Assembly: GCF_018760735.1 (NCBI RefSeq)
Contig: NZ_JAHHZN010000004.1
Coordinates: 271,828 to 335,827, forward strand
Direction: 5' to 3'
DNA length: 64,000 nt
DNA from: Hymenobacter piscis
GTDB lineage: Bacteria; Bacteroidota; Bacteroidia; Cytophagales; Hymenobacteraceae
Shown here: in pieces, positions 1-8,564 of the stretch
Numbering within the stretch: position 1 is the first letter of the stretch
How the letters are laid out: every line of letters starts with the position of its first letter
The notes under the pieces: model-generated
Database searches by the model: none
What the model was told of the DNA's origin: nothing
Seen by the model: only the letters and a program-made list of their open reading frames with translations
Made by a program: the position numbers and the translations under genes

Positions 1-621
1 AAAACTAAGCTTTTGGAATGAATCACTATAGCATACTGGAAGAGGATGAATACCGTTAGGATCACTGGTAGGGAATGAAAATTCCAAACAAAAGCCTTTG
101 TGGCTATTAGCGTAGTGCGACCAAAGTAAAATAGAGTCCTTGACTGTTGAAAAGCAACAGATGCCAATGGTGCTGAGGTTATTTCTAAACCTTGTGATTA
201 ACTTGTTATTCTTCGACTTGCCTGTGGGAAAAACAATTAGATCCTGATTGCAGTCATAAGGGTCATTAAAATAGCTCGGAGGAGAGAAATATATATAGTT
301 TTTTTCTAGACTTTCGAAATGAAAGTCACTTGTGCCAAAATACTTAAAGAAAGAATTTGGTTGACCTATTCTCTTTCTCTCTCTAATTATGCTATCTAAA
401 GTTGTAGCTTCTCTGTTTACTGTTGTAGTTTCGGTGTTTAGGTCTTGGATAGAATTTGAAAACGCTTTATTTAAAATTGCTATCTGCTCAGTGGTTAGTA
501 TTGTTGTGGGTTTGTTTTCAATATAAAACCCCTTTTCTGCTAAAAAATTAACAATAGTAGTAAGTCCAATATTTAAGTCTTTAGCTGCTTGATTTAGTCG
601 TTTGAAGGATGGATTAGTCAT
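1..621 (-). CDS. DUF2971 protein with IF2-N-like N-terminal domain, 3' end outside window
   Basis: This reading frame starts at an ATG at 621 and is open for 207 codons to the window edge, so the C-terminus is missing. Residues about 5-50 (NQAAKDLNIGLTTIVNFLAE) resemble the small helical domain at the N-terminus of translation factor IF-2, which in Bacteroidota is also attached to accessory proteins. From about residue 91 the sequence matches the DUF2971 pattern: a KYF start, SPPSYFNDPYDC (113-124), then CCFS and LLWSHYANSHKGFCLEF. DUF2971 proteins have no established biochemical function and often sit in accessory or defence-type regions. The gene is much more AT-rich than the core that follows, which suggests recent transfer. 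A good promoter lies just upstream. The family call is from motif recognition only. Confidence 0.75.
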   Translation of the reverse strand, partial: MTNPSFKRLNQAAKDLNIGLTTIVNFLAEKGFYIENKPTTILTTEQIAILNKAFSNSIQDLNTETTTVNREATTLDSIIRERKRIGQPNSFFKYFGTSDFHFESLEKNYIYFSPPSYFNDPYDCNQDLIVFPTGKSKNNKLITRFRNNLSTIGICCFSTVKDSILLWSHYANSHKGFCLEFSFPTSDPNGIHPLPVCYSDSFQKLSF

Positions 622-643
622 TTTGATGTTATAGGAGGTTTCC

Positions 644-672
644 CAAATATATGAAGTGAATGTCGAATCAAA
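644..672 (-). promoter_or_regulatory. Bacteroidota-type promoter of the DUF2971 gene
   Basis: On the minus strand TTTG (669-672) is followed after 17 bp by TATATTTG (644-651). This fits the -33 TTTG / -7 TAnnTTTG promoter of the Bacteroidota primary sigma factor, with a slightly short spacer. It lies 23 bp before the ATG at 621. Confidence 0.6.
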
Positions 673-855
673 ATGGAGACATTAGATAGATGTTCATTGT
701 CTTTGTAGCCTGATGATAAATATATGAAAGTATATGTGCATATGTGTTGCTATTGCTGGCTTTATAGACAGCAGGGGCCTTGGCCCTTATTTTCTGACCC
801 ACTTGGCGGCAGTAGGGGCGGCCCGGTTTCATTAGAAAACCCCGCCCGCGTTGCC

Positions 856-863
856 TATCTTTG
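856..863 (+). promoter_or_regulatory. -7 promoter element of dnaN
   Basis: TATCTTTG matches the TAnnTTTG -7 consensus. No clear -33 element is seen at the right distance. Its position argues that translation starts at the ATG at 902 and not at the in-frame ATG at 851, which would lie upstream of the transcript start. Confidence 0.5.
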
Positions 864-901
864 CCCACTATCCCAAAACGCCTCCAACCCAACTGCCTGA
901 T

Positions 902-2026
902 ATGAAGTTCATCGTCTCGTCTTCCGCCCTGCTCAAGCAGCTTCAGAGCATCAACGGCGTGGTTACGAACAACCCCGTGGTGCCCATTCTGGAGAACTTT
1001 CTCTTCGAAATTGAGGATGGCAAACTGACCATCACGGCCTCCGACCTGGAGACGAGCATGATGACCGAGCTGCCTGTGGAAGCCCGCGAAAGTGGCCGTA
1101 TTGCCGCCCCCGCCCGCATCCTGCTCGATACGCTCAAAAACCTGCCCGACCAGCCCGTGACCTTCACCCTGGACGAGGAAACCTACACCATCGAAATTGC
1201 CTCCTCCAACGGCCGCTACAAGCTGGCCGGCGAGAATGCCACCGACTTCCCCCGCGTGCCGGTGGTGAAGGGCACGGCCCCGGTCGAGATGCCGTCGTCG
1301 TCGCTGAGCCGGGCCATCAACAAAACCATCTTCGCGGTGAGCACCGACGAGCTGCGCCCGGCCATGACCGGCATTCTGGTGCAGCTGGCCGACAACCAGG
1401 TCACCTTCGTGGCCACCGACGGCCACCGCCTGCTGCGCTACCGCCGCTCCGACGTGGGCGCGGGCCAGACCAGCAACATCATCATCCCGCGCAAGGCCTT
1501 TAACCTGCTCAAGGGGGCGCTGCCCTCCGAGGCCACGCCGGTACGCATGGAGTTCAACGCCTCCAACGCCTTCTTCAGCTTCAACCAGATGCGCCTCGTG
1601 TGCCGCCTGATTGATGAGCGCTACCCCGATTACGAGAACGTGATTCCGGTCAGCAACCCTAACAAGCTCATCATCAGCCGCCAGGAGCTGCTCAACTCGG
1701 TGAAGCGCATCAGCATCTACTCCAACAAAACCACCCACCAGGTGCGCCTGCGCCTAGCCGGTTCGGAGCTGACGGTGTCGGCCGAGGACCTCGACTTCTC
1801 GAACGAAGCCAACGAAAAGCTGGCCTGTCAGTACGACGGCGAGGACATGGAAATCGGCTTCAACGCCAAGTTCCTGCAGGAAATGCTCAGCAACATCGAC
1901 TCCGAGGAAATTACCCTGGAGCTGAGCACGCCCAACCGCGCCGGTCTGCTCATGCCCACCACCCCCGACGACCACGAGAACATCCTGATGCTGGTGATGC
2001 CCGTGATGCTCAACAACTACGTTTAA
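902..2026 (+). CDS. dnaN: DNA polymerase III sliding clamp (beta subunit)
   Basis: The product (374 aa) is the homodimeric ring that tethers the replicative polymerase to DNA and recruits partners through a pocket near its C-terminus. It has normal length and the family pattern of three repeated clamp domains (about 1-120, 130-250, 253-374), beginning MKFIVSSSALLKQLQSINGV and ending in VMPVMLNNYV. The start at 902 was chosen because the extra 17 residues of the longer frame are not clamp-like and the -7 element lies at 856-863. No dnaA or origin-like DnaA-box cluster was noticed beside it. A 33-bp hairpin follows the stop. Confidence 0.97.
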   Translation: MKFIVSSSALLKQLQSINGVVTNNPVVPILENFLFEIEDGKLTITASDLETSMMTELPVEARESGRIAAPARILLDTLKNLPDQPVTFTLDEETYTIEIASSNGRYKLAGENATDFPRVPVVKGTAPVEMPSSSLSRAINKTIFAVSTDELRPAMTGILVQLADNQVTFVATDGHRLLRYRRSDVGAGQTSNIIIPRKAFNLLKGALPSEATPVRMEFNASNAFFSFNQMRLVCRLIDERYPDYENVIPVSNPNKLIISRQELLNSVKRISIYSNKTTHQVRLRLAGSELTVSAEDLDFSNEANEKLACQYDGEDMEIGFNAKFLQEMLSNIDSEEITLELSTPNRAGLLMPTTPDDHENILMLVMPVMLNNYV

Positions 2027-2031
2027 ACTGA

Positions 2032-2104
2032 ATGTGGTGAATGTAAAAAATGTGCTGAATGTGGAGTAATGCCACGTTCAGCACATTTTTTACATTCACC
2101 ACAT
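2032..2104. repeat. Inverted repeat built of AATGT units, dnaN-gldC spacer
   Basis: Arms 2032-2064 and 2072-2104 pair over 33 bp with a single G-T pair around a 7-nt loop. Within each arm the pentamer AATGT recurs every 9 bp (four times). The element fills nearly all the space between the dnaN stop and the gldC start. Related units occur at 4760-4934 and 6272-6414. It may act as a terminator or an mRNA stabiliser. Confidence 0.85.
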
Positions 2105-2124
2105 CCTTCACATTTTTCACACTC

Positions 2125-2463
2125 ATGAAAAAGTCTGAAATCCGCTTCAGCATTGCCCTCGACGACCAGAAAGTACCCGAGGCCATCAGCTGGTCGGCTA
2201 CCGATGCGGGACCCGATATTCACTTTGCCAAGGCCATCAATATTGCCCTCTGGGACCGGGACGAGCGGGGCACGATGAAAATCGACCTCTGGACCAAGGA
2301 TATGCCCGTCGACGAGATGAAGCACTTCTACGTGGATACCATCGGGGCCATGGCCGAAAGCGTGCTCACCGCCACCAACGACTCCGTGATGGCCACCAAG
2401 ATGCGCGACCTGTGCCGTCAGCTCATGGACCACATTGAGGAGGAGCAGCGCAAGCAGAAGTAA
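2125..2463 (+). CDS. gldC: Gliding motility protein GldC
   Basis: The product (112 aa) matches GldC over its whole length, with the pattern KKSEIRFSIALDDQKVPE, then WSATDAG and a C-terminal helix DLCRQLMDHIEEEQ. In Flavobacterium GldC is a small accessory protein of the gliding machinery; it is not strictly essential there, and its partner GldB is not nearby here. Start: the ATG at 2125 gives the usual N-terminus. A longer frame from 2059 would translate the upstream hairpin and is rejected. A strong terminator follows the stop. Confidence 0.9.
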   Translation: MKKSEIRFSIALDDQKVPEAISWSATDAGPDIHFAKAINIALWDRDERGTMKIDLWTKDMPVDEMKHFYVDTIGAMAESVLTATNDSVMATKMRDLCRQLMDHIEEEQRKQK

Positions 2464-2487
2464 CCGGCCCCTACTACCAAACAACGG

Positions 2488-2520
2488 AAAGCCCCGCCAG
2501 CAACGTGCTGGCGGGGCTTT
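2488..2520 (+). terminator. Rho-independent terminator after gldC
   Basis: A GC-rich stem AAAGCCCCGCCAGCA / TGCTGGCGGGGCTTT with a short loop ends in a T run on the plus strand and, through its A run, also on the minus strand. It lies 25 bp after the gldC stop and 22 bp before the stop of the convergent gene, so it probably works in both directions. Confidence 0.8.
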
Positions 2521-2541
2521 CGGCCTATAGCGGTACCTAGC

Positions 2542-3057
2542 TTACTTGGTCGTCGTTGTCGTGGTTGGGCGGGCAGGCCCGATGGTGGCCCCCTTGCTGC
2601 TGACCGGTGCCGGGCTTTGCACCGACTTCACGAAGGCGTCGTTGGTGGCCTGGGTGGTATAGTTCATGCTAAAGCTGTTGTAGGTACCCCGCGAGCCGTA
2701 ATACGTGCTGTACTGGTCGGTGCTGAGCACGTCTTCCAACTCTTTGTCGCGCTCCCGGCAAACGGCGTCGCACTGCTCCTTGATGAGGCCGGGATTACCG
2801 GCGTTCTTCTGGTTGATAGCCACAATTTTGGCCTGCTTGGCCTCATTGATAGCCTGCAGACGCGTTTTCTGGTACCCGTTCAGGTGCAGGTCGCGGGTCA
2901 TCTGGTAGGAAAGCTCCTGCGCACGTTTCTGGGCGGGCGTGAGTTGGCCGGTGACTTTGGTTTCGTCTTTGGGCACTACCAGCGGGCCACGTTGCTGGGC
3001 ATACGTTGCCAGGGACGTGAGCAGAAGAGCGGTAACTATGGCAAGTTGCTTTTTCAT
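2542..3057 (-). CDS. Secreted periplasmic protein of unknown function
   Basis: The product (171 aa) has a signal peptide (MKKQLAIVTALLLTSLATYAQ) and a helical region, about 45-120, rich in charged residues: LTPAQKRAQELSYQMTRDL followed by LHLNGYQKTRLQAIN. This loosely recalls Spy/CpxP-type periplasmic helical proteins but has no clear LTxxQ pair. The tail is low-complexity with a run of threonines before the final lysine. The ATG at 3057 gives a clean signal peptide; the longer frame from 3093 adds 12 residues ahead of it. The role is unknown. Confidence 0.7.
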   Translation of the reverse strand: MKKQLAIVTALLLTSLATYAQQRGPLVVPKDETKVTGQLTPAQKRAQELSYQMTRDLHLNGYQKTRLQAINEAKQAKIVAINQKNAGNPGLIKEQCDAVCRERDKELEDVLSTDQYSTYYGSRGTYNSFSMNYTTQATNDAFVKSVQSPAPVSSKGATIGPARPTTTTTTK

Positions 3058-3220
3058 CGGGGAAAGGATAGCGTGAACGGATGGAATTCGCACGGAACCA
3101 ACTGCTTTCGGTGAAAATGAAAACCGGCTGGTACCCTTCCCTAACGAAAAATTGTGCCAGTGAGTTTGCGCGGGAGCCGGAGTTGCGCCCGCTACCCCCT
3201 TAAGGCACCTGCTGCCGGCC

Positions 3221-3757
3221 CTAGAACGTGTTCTTCCACATCATCGATTCCACCGGCTTTACGGTGCGCTCGTTGTACTTGGCGTTGGGCTTGCGGTTGT
3301 AGAAATTCTCCACCTCGCCTTCTACCGTGAAGTAAATAAGCTGGCCCACGGGCATGCCGTGGTAGATGCGCACGGGCATGGACACGCTGATTTCCAGCGT
3401 CCAGGTGTTGCAGAAACCGATGTCGCCCTTGCCGGCGGTGGCGTGAATATCAATGCCCAGGCGGCCGACGCTGCTCTTGCCCTCCAGGAAGGGCACGTGG
3501 GCGTGGGTTTCGGTGTATTCCTCCGTAACGCCCAGGTAGAGCGTGCCGGGCTGCAGCACGAAGCCCTCCTCCGGGATTTCGAACACGTCGATTTGGTTGT
3601 GCTTGCGGGCATCCAGCACGGCGTCGCGGTAGGTGGCCAGGTAGCGACCCAGGTGCACGTCGTAGGAGTTGGTGCCGAGGCAGCCTCGCTCGTAGGGCTC
3701 AATGACGATGGTGCCCCGCTCAATTTCGGAGAGAATCTGCTGGTCGGAAAGAATCAT
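3221..3757 (-). CDS. dcd: dCTP deaminase
   Basis: The product (178 aa) converts dCTP to dUTP and ammonia in pyrimidine deoxynucleotide synthesis and acts as a homotrimer. Recognised by the N-terminus MILSDQQI, by CLGTNSYDVHLG, by the core LEGKSSVGRLGIDIHATAG with the family's Ser-Arg substrate-binding motif, and by the C-terminal GPVGQL-like segment (MPVGQLIYF). Length is normal. It is followed downstream by the dnaN-side genes on the opposite strand and preceded by an AT-rich inverted repeat. Confidence 0.95.
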   Translation of the reverse strand: MILSDQQILSEIERGTIVIEPYERGCLGTNSYDVHLGRYLATYRDAVLDARKHNQIDVFEIPEEGFVLQPGTLYLGVTEEYTETHAHVPFLEGKSSVGRLGIDIHATAGKGDIGFCNTWTLEISVSMPVRIYHGMPVGQLIYFTVEGEVENFYNRKPNAKYNERTVKPVESMMWKNTF

Positions 3758-3763
3758 CTTTTC

Positions 3764-3873
3764 AATTAAAAATTAAGAGTTAAAAATTAAAAATGAATGG
3801 AAAAAAGAGCCGAATCCTACCTCGAAAATGGATGGACAAGCAATTTTTAATTCTTCACTTTTAATTTTTAATT
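3764..3873. repeat. AT-rich inverted repeat with 7-bp period
   Basis: Arms 3764-3795 and 3842-3873 are built of TTAAAAA-type heptamers (TTAAAAA, TTAAGAG, TTAAAAA, TTAAAAA) and are inverted copies of each other. The right arm provides the TAA stop of the gene to its right on the minus strand (3872-3874). A near-identical pair lies between two tRNA genes at 57893-57981. Confidence 0.8.
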
Positions 3874-4720
3874 AGTTGTCCTCCTCCTCGTAGCGGTCCT
3901 CGGGGAGGGCGGGGGAACGGCGGCGCGGGGTCCGGACCTGGGGCTCCGACTCCTCGGGCAGGGCCTCCTCAAGGCGGCTGCGCAGGGCCGGGAGCACGCT
4001 TACGGTCAGGTAGAGCACTAGCAGGAAGGAGCCGCTGGCGAGCATCAGCGAGAGGTAATCCATCCAGTCGTGGCGCGGGGCCACGTCGAGGGGGCGGGGG
4101 CCGGCGTAGGAGGTCGTTAGGGCGGCTTCGGGCTGGGGCTGCGGATCTTCGGCCACGGTGGCGGGCGCGTCGAGGGCGGGCGTAGGGCCGTCGGCGGGGG
4201 GCACGGCGGCGCCGTCGGCGGCTATTTCCTCGGGGGCCGGGTCCTGGGAGGCGTTGAACTGGGCCGCGCCCTGCTTGATGATGCGCTGCAGGTTGCGCAC
4301 CAGCGACACGCGCTCTTCGCGGGGCAGCACCCGGATGAAGAACTCAAAGTTGCGGTCTACCAAAATGCTGTTGAGCTGCTTCTCGAACTCCATCAGGTCG
4401 GTACGACCCTTGCCGAACTGACCCTTAAACCGCTCCGAAACGCCGTTGTAGTTGCGGAAGAGCTTCTTGAGGTCGTCGCGGCCAAAAAAGGTATCGAACT
4501 CGCGGCGGGCCTTGGCCGTGCGCAGGCCGGCCGGAAACTTGGCCCGGGTAAACGACTTGTCGTAGACCGTTTCCATGGTCCGGTAGTTGAGCTCGTCCAC
4601 GGTCCGGTCGAAGAGGCGCTTGTTGGCGGCGGCCGGGTCGCCCGACTGGGCCACCAGCAGAGCGGGCAGAGCAAGCCACAGCAACAGAAAAAGCGGCAGC
4701 AGCGGGCGGAATCGGGGCAT
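3872..4720 (-). CDS. Membrane-anchored exported protein of unknown function
   Basis: The product (282 aa) has an N-terminal signal peptide (PLLPLFLLLWLALPALLVAQ), a soluble, mostly helical domain (about 25-150), a Pro/Ala-rich linker (about 150-210), one transmembrane helix near the end (YLSLMLASGSFLLVLYLTV) and an acidic, arginine-rich tail. I do not recognise the family. The ATG at 4720 is preferred: the longer frame from 4930 would translate the intergenic AATGTG repeats, which is unlikely. The product is probably inserted in the inner membrane with the helical domain outside. Confidence 0.65.
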   Translation of the reverse strand: MPRFRPLLPLFLLLWLALPALLVAQSGDPAAANKRLFDRTVDELNYRTMETVYDKSFTRAKFPAGLRTAKARREFDTFFGRDDLKKLFRNYNGVSERFKGQFGKGRTDLMEFEKQLNSILVDRNFEFFIRVLPREERVSLVRNLQRIIKQGAAQFNASQDPAPEEIAADGAAVPPADGPTPALDAPATVAEDPQPQPEAALTTSYAGPRPLDVAPRHDWMDYLSLMLASGSFLLVLYLTVSVLPALRSRLEEALPEESEPQVRTPRRRSPALPEDRYEEEDN

Positions 4721-4759
4721 GAACACGCGGTTAGTTGCCGCAAAGGTCGGGGATTTGCG

Positions 4760-4934
4760 AATGTGAAAATGTGGAAATGTGAAAAATGTGCGAATTGCTT
4801 CATCCGAGAGACAACTCGTTCCGTGCCCCTGCAAGCTCATCGGAGCAACCAAATAGCAGATAGCGGTTCTAGAGGATGTACCGCTATAAAATGGCACGTC
4901 CACATTCTGCACATTTCTCACATTGCCCACATTG
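4760..4934. repeat. Paired AATGTG repeats flanking the hemL 3' spacer
   Basis: A left arm of AATGT units every 8-9 bp (4762-4800) faces an inverted right arm of CACATT units (4900-4934). Between them lies a smaller hairpin, AGCGGT...ACCGCT. The right arm ends 3 bp before the hemL stop codon. Confidence 0.65.
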
Positions 4935-4936
4935 AA

Positions 4937-6262
4937 CTACAGCCCGTGGGCTTCCCGCATCGACTCGCGGCAGGCGGTCAGGTACACGTCCACCAGCTCG
5001 TCGGTGATGGCCGTGCTCACGAACAGGGCTTCGTAGAGGGCCGGCGCGAGGTAGATGCCACGGTGCAGCATGGCCCGGAAGTAGCGTCCGAAGGCCTCCG
5101 TATCGGAGGTTTTGGCCTCGTCGAGGTTTGTGACGGGCTGATCGGTGAAGAAAACGCTGAACATCGAGCCCACCCGGTTCACGGTGTAGTTCAGGCCCAG
5201 CTCCCGGCAAATCTGGCGGGTGCCGTCGGCGAGGCGGGCTGTGATGCGGTCCAGCTCGGTGTAGAGCTCGGGGTGCTGTTGCAGGTAGGTGAGCTGGGCG
5301 ATGCCGGCGGCGGTGGCAATGGGGTTGCCCGAGAGCGTACCCGCCTGATAGACCTTGCCGGCCGGGGCCACGTTGTCCATGATGTCCTGGCGGCCGCCGT
5401 AAGCGCCCACCGGCATGCCGCCCCCGATGATTTTGCCCAGCGTGGTGAGGTCGGGCGTGACGCCGTAGAGCTCCTGAGCGCCGCCCCGGGCCAGGCGGAA
5501 ACCGGTCATCACCTCATCAAAAATGAGCACGATGCCGTGGCGGGTGCACAGCTCGCGCAGGCCCTGGAGGTAGCCTGCGGCCGGCTCCACGAGGCCCATG
5601 TTGCCTACCACCGGCTCCAGAATCAGGGCGGCCACCTGGCCTTCGTTGGCCAGAATGAGCTGTTCGGCGGCGGCCAGGTCGTTGTAGGGGGCCGTGAGCG
5701 TGTCCTGGGCCACGCCCTGGGTTACGCCGGGCGAGTCGGGCGCGCCCAGGGTAAGAGCCCCCGAGCCGGCCGCAATCAGGAAGGAGTCACCGTGGCCGTG
5801 GTAGCAGCCCTCGAATTTGATGATTTTGTCGCGGCCGGTGTAGCCGCGGGCCACCCGGATGGCCGACATGGTGGCCTCGGTGCCCGAGTTCACCAGGCGT
5901 ACTTTCTCAATGCTGGGCACCATCTGCTTGATGAGCTCGGCCATTTCCACCTCCCGGCGGGTGGGGGCCCCGAAGGAGAGGGAGTGCTCGGCGGCAGCCC
6001 GCACGGCCTCCACCACCATAGCCGGGGCGTGGCCCAGAATCATCGGCCCCCAGGAGTTAATGAAGTCCAGGTACTGGTTGCCGTCCACGTCGGTGAGCCA
6101 GGCGCCCTGGGCCGACTGCATAAACACCGGGTGGCCGCCCACGGCCCGGAAGGCGCGCACCGGCGAGTTTACGCCGCCCGGAATGTGATGCTGGGCGCGG
6201 GTGAAAAGGGTATCGGAAGTAGCCAGGTGGAGGGTAGGGGTAGAGGCGGGGGAAGCGGACAT
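4937..6262 (-). CDS. hemL: Glutamate-1-semialdehyde 2,1-aminomutase
   Basis: The product (441 aa) moves the amino group of glutamate-1-semialdehyde to form 5-aminolevulinate, the precursor of haem and other tetrapyrroles. It is a class III aminotransferase fold enzyme using PLP. Family marks are HIPGGVNSPVRAF near residue 26, the phosphate-binding NSGTEATMSAIR (125-136), YHGHGDS, the DEVMTGFR segment and the PLP lysine K277 in TTLGKIIGGGMPVGAYGG. Length is normal. It is flanked on both sides by AATGTG-type inverted repeats, so it is probably transcribed alone. Confidence 0.95.
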   Translation of the reverse strand: MSASPASTPTLHLATSDTLFTRAQHHIPGGVNSPVRAFRAVGGHPVFMQSAQGAWLTDVDGNQYLDFINSWGPMILGHAPAMVVEAVRAAAEHSLSFGAPTRREVEMAELIKQMVPSIEKVRLVNSGTEATMSAIRVARGYTGRDKIIKFEGCYHGHGDSFLIAAGSGALTLGAPDSPGVTQGVAQDTLTAPYNDLAAAEQLILANEGQVAALILEPVVGNMGLVEPAAGYLQGLRELCTRHGIVLIFDEVMTGFRLARGGAQELYGVTPDLTTLGKIIGGGMPVGAYGGRQDIMDNVAPAGKVYQAGTLSGNPIATAAGIAQLTYLQQHPELYTELDRITARLADGTRQICRELGLNYTVNRVGSMFSVFFTDQPVTNLDEAKTSDTEAFGRYFRAMLHRGIYLAPALYEALFVSTAITDELVDVYLTACRESMREAHGL

Positions 6263-6271
6263 GTCTTTTTT

Positions 6272-6414
6272 TTAATGTGCGGAATGTGCGAAATGAGAAT
6301 AATGTGCGGAATGGAATTTATGGAGGGCAATATGTAGCTGCTGAACGTCGTGAGGAAGTCTGACCGGAAGCCATTTTCACATTAACCACATTTCTCACAT
6401 TCCGCACATTAAGT
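6272..6414. repeat. Inverted AATGTGCGG repeats upstream of hemL
   Basis: The left arm (about 6272-6314) carries AATGTGCGG-like units with a 9-bp period. The right arm (about 6374-6412) carries CACATTCCG-like units in inverse order. The right arm ends at the stop codon of the next minus-strand gene. No gene lies between. Confidence 0.75.
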
Positions 6415-6416
6415 AA

Positions 6417-8261
6417 CTACCGGAAGCCTACCGGGTTCAGCACTTCTATTTCGAGGCGTTCGAGCTTGGTAATGGGCACGTACTGGTTGTCGTGGGCGCC
6501 ATTGGGGTAGCCGATGCCCTGGAACACGGCTCCGGAAACCGGGCCCCCGTTGGCCAGCGGCTGCTGGAAGGCCGGACCGTACTGGTGGAGCTGGTTGCCG
6601 AAGTAGTAGAGCAGCTCGAAGCCGGTGTAGGCAAATACCGAAGGCGGCAGGTTCTGCTGCTGCAGGTAGAGCTGGCGCACCCGCCGCACGCCCGGGTTGG
6701 TGCGGTCCAGGTACTTGGGGTGCACGAAGTAGACGTCGCGGGAATCGAGCTGATCCAGGGAGAGACGGTTGTTGTTGAGCCAGGAGGCGTACGTGAGCAG
6801 GGGCGGCTTGGCGTTCTGCACCCGCAGGGCCGAGAGCGTATACACGCCGGCCTTGGGGTTGTCGGACGCCACCACCAGGTGGCCAATGGTCTTCAGGTCA
6901 ACGCCCGCGAAACCGGCGGCCAAGGACGTTTCGTCGTCGGAGTTGAGGCGGCGCAGCTGGAGCACTTTGCCGCCCAGGGCCTCGTAGGCCTGCTGGTAGG
7001 CCAGGCCGAAGGATTCCTCGTCTTTAGTGTCTTCGTAGAGCACCACGGCCGTGCGGGGGCCGCCCAGGCGGGTGTAGGCAAACTGGGCCGCCTGCCGGGC
7101 CTGGGTAGCGGTGCTGGGCTCGAACAGGTAGTGCCAGGCATTATCGAGCACCAGCTCCCCGTCCTGGGACAGGGGGTTCACCACGGCAATCTGCTTCTGC
7201 TGGGCGTAGCGGGCCAGCAGCCGGGAGCCTGATTTATACACCGGCCCGATGAGCAGGTCCATGCCGGCCAGCTCGGGCTGGGCCAGCAGCTGCTTGAGCT
7301 GAAGCGTATCGGCCCCGGTATCGTAGGCGAAGAGCTGCACCGGGTGACCTTCGCGCTGCAACGAGTCCTGGGCCAGGCGCAGGCCGGCGTAGAGGTCGGT
7401 GACGAACTGGTTTTTGCGGCGCTTTTCCCAGCTGGGGTCGTTAAACTCGAAGGGCAGCAGCACCCCGATGTTGTAAGTGCTTTTCCTGACGGCGTTGGGC
7501 CGGGGCGTATAAGCGGCGCGAGGTAGCTGAAACTGACTGATAAGCTGGTCGAGCTGAGCTTTGTCGGCCGGCGTGTACCAGCCCCCGTTTACCAGCTTGT
7601 CGGCGTAGGCGCGAGCCAGGGCCGCATCCTGGGGGTGGGCCGCCAGCAGACTCTGGAAGGTGGATTTGTCTTTGACGCGGGGCAGGTACACGGCTTCCAT
7701 GTTGGCCCGCTCCGTGGCCAGGGTGCCGGCCGGCAGCTGGCCCAGCACGCGCAGAGCATTCTCGAAGTCGTTCTGCTCGAAGGAAATCTGCCCCTGCAGA
7801 AAGAGGGCTTCGGGCACACCGCCCCAGCTGGCGTAGCGGTTGCGCAGCAGATTGAGCATCTGCTCGGCCTCGGCCCACTTCCTGGCCCGACTGGCGGCCA
7901 CGGCGTAGAGGTAGGCCGCTTCCGGGGCCCGCTCGAATTTGGCGGTGGGGTTGGTCAGGGGCTCCAGCTCCTGCAGGGCCAGCTCGTAGCGGCCCTGTTC
8001 CACCAGAATCTTCCCGTTTTTATAGCGCAGGTTCTGATCGGGCGAGCCCAGACCGGCGGGCAGGGGCGGGCCGGCCGGCGCGGGTTTGGCCGTGGGTTTG
8101 GCCACGGGCTTGGGGGCCAGGGGGCCAGGGGTCTTAGCCGGCGGTTGCGTGGCCGCCGGGCCGGCGGGTTTGGGGGCTGGCTTTTGCTGAGCCCGCAGGG
8201 GCGGGGCAAAGGCCACGCCGGCGCACAGCAAAACAGTAGGCAAAAGAGCAGATAACCTCAT
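6417..8261 (-). CDS. LpoA-like TPR plus periplasmic-binding protein
   Basis: The product (614 aa) is exported (MRLSALLPTVLLCAGVAFA, then QQKPAPKP) with a Pro/Ala/Lys-rich linker to about residue 70, TPR-like helices (about 75-195, for example QGRYELALQELEPL) and a periplasmic-binding-protein type I domain (about 265-600: YNIGVLLPFEFNDPSW, LIGPVYKSGSRLLA, AVVNPLSQDGE). This order recalls the penicillin-binding-protein activator LpoA and the related amino-acid-binding family. The first describes its possible envelope role, but no binding partner is visible here. No lipobox cysteine is seen near the signal peptide, unlike LpoA. A -7 element (8327-8334) lies upstream, divergent from the ABC exporter operon. 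Confidence 0.8.
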   Translation of the reverse strand: MRLSALLPTVLLCAGVAFAPPLRAQQKPAPKPAGPAATQPPAKTPGPLAPKPVAKPTAKPAPAGPPLPAGLGSPDQNLRYKNGKILVEQGRYELALQELEPLTNPTAKFERAPEAAYLYAVAASRARKWAEAEQMLNLLRNRYASWGGVPEALFLQGQISFEQNDFENALRVLGQLPAGTLATERANMEAVYLPRVKDKSTFQSLLAAHPQDAALARAYADKLVNGGWYTPADKAQLDQLISQFQLPRAAYTPRPNAVRKSTYNIGVLLPFEFNDPSWEKRRKNQFVTDLYAGLRLAQDSLQREGHPVQLFAYDTGADTLQLKQLLAQPELAGMDLLIGPVYKSGSRLLARYAQQKQIAVVNPLSQDGELVLDNAWHYLFEPSTATQARQAAQFAYTRLGGPRTAVVLYEDTKDEESFGLAYQQAYEALGGKVLQLRRLNSDDETSLAAGFAGVDLKTIGHLVVASDNPKAGVYTLSALRVQNAKPPLLTYASWLNNNRLSLDQLDSRDVYFVHPKYLDRTNPGVRRVRQLYLQQQNLPPSVFAYTGFELLYYFGNQLHQYGPAFQQPLANGGPVSGAVFQGIGYPNGAHDNQYVPITKLERLEIEVLNPVGFR

Positions 8262-8326
8262 AAACCGAGGAGCCAGGGGAAAAGGCGGGAGGAACCGCGA
8301 AGCCGCAACCAGCGCGGCCCGCGGGG

Positions 8327-8334
8327 CAAAGGTA
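8327..8334 (-). promoter_or_regulatory. -7 element of the LpoA-like gene
   Basis: TACCTTTG on the minus strand, 66 bp before the start codon at 8261. Confidence 0.5.
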
Positions 8335-8467
8335 CGCAGTAGCGGGCTCAGTAGCGGGCGGGCAGCCCACGCCGCGAGGCCGGCCCCGGCGGCTGGCTCC
8401 GGTAGTTTTTAATACCGAATTAAGCCGGCTTTAATCTGATCTTAAGATGGAAGACCGGGCATCGGCG

Positions 8468-8475
8468 TACCTTTG
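8468..8475 (+). promoter_or_regulatory. -7 element of the ABC exporter operon
   Basis: TACCTTTG on the plus strand, followed by a leader of about 85 nt before the ATG at 8565. Confidence 0.5.
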
Positions 8476-8564
8476 CCCTGCCAAAAACCGGCCTGTAACA
8501 TCTCCGGGTACCTCCGGGACGGGCGGCTTACTTTTTTCTGGTTTTTTTTCTGGACTCCCGCTTT

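Larger units (their letters stand above)
8262..8564. other. Divergent promoter region
   Basis: This 303-bp spacer holds no gene. It carries one good -7 element in each direction: TACCTTTG on the minus strand (8327-8334) for the LpoA-like gene, and TACCTTTG on the plus strand (8468-8475) for the ABC exporter operon. No convincing -33 partner is visible for either. Confidence 0.6.

Noticed and set aside
668..1738. A 356-codon minus-strand frame opposite dnaN
   Set aside because: Low-complexity Gly/His/Val-rich translation with no domain, fully explained by codon bias of dnaN.
902..2026. Chromosomal origin next to dnaN
   Set aside because: No dnaA gene and no cluster of DnaA boxes was noticed in the flanking DNA.
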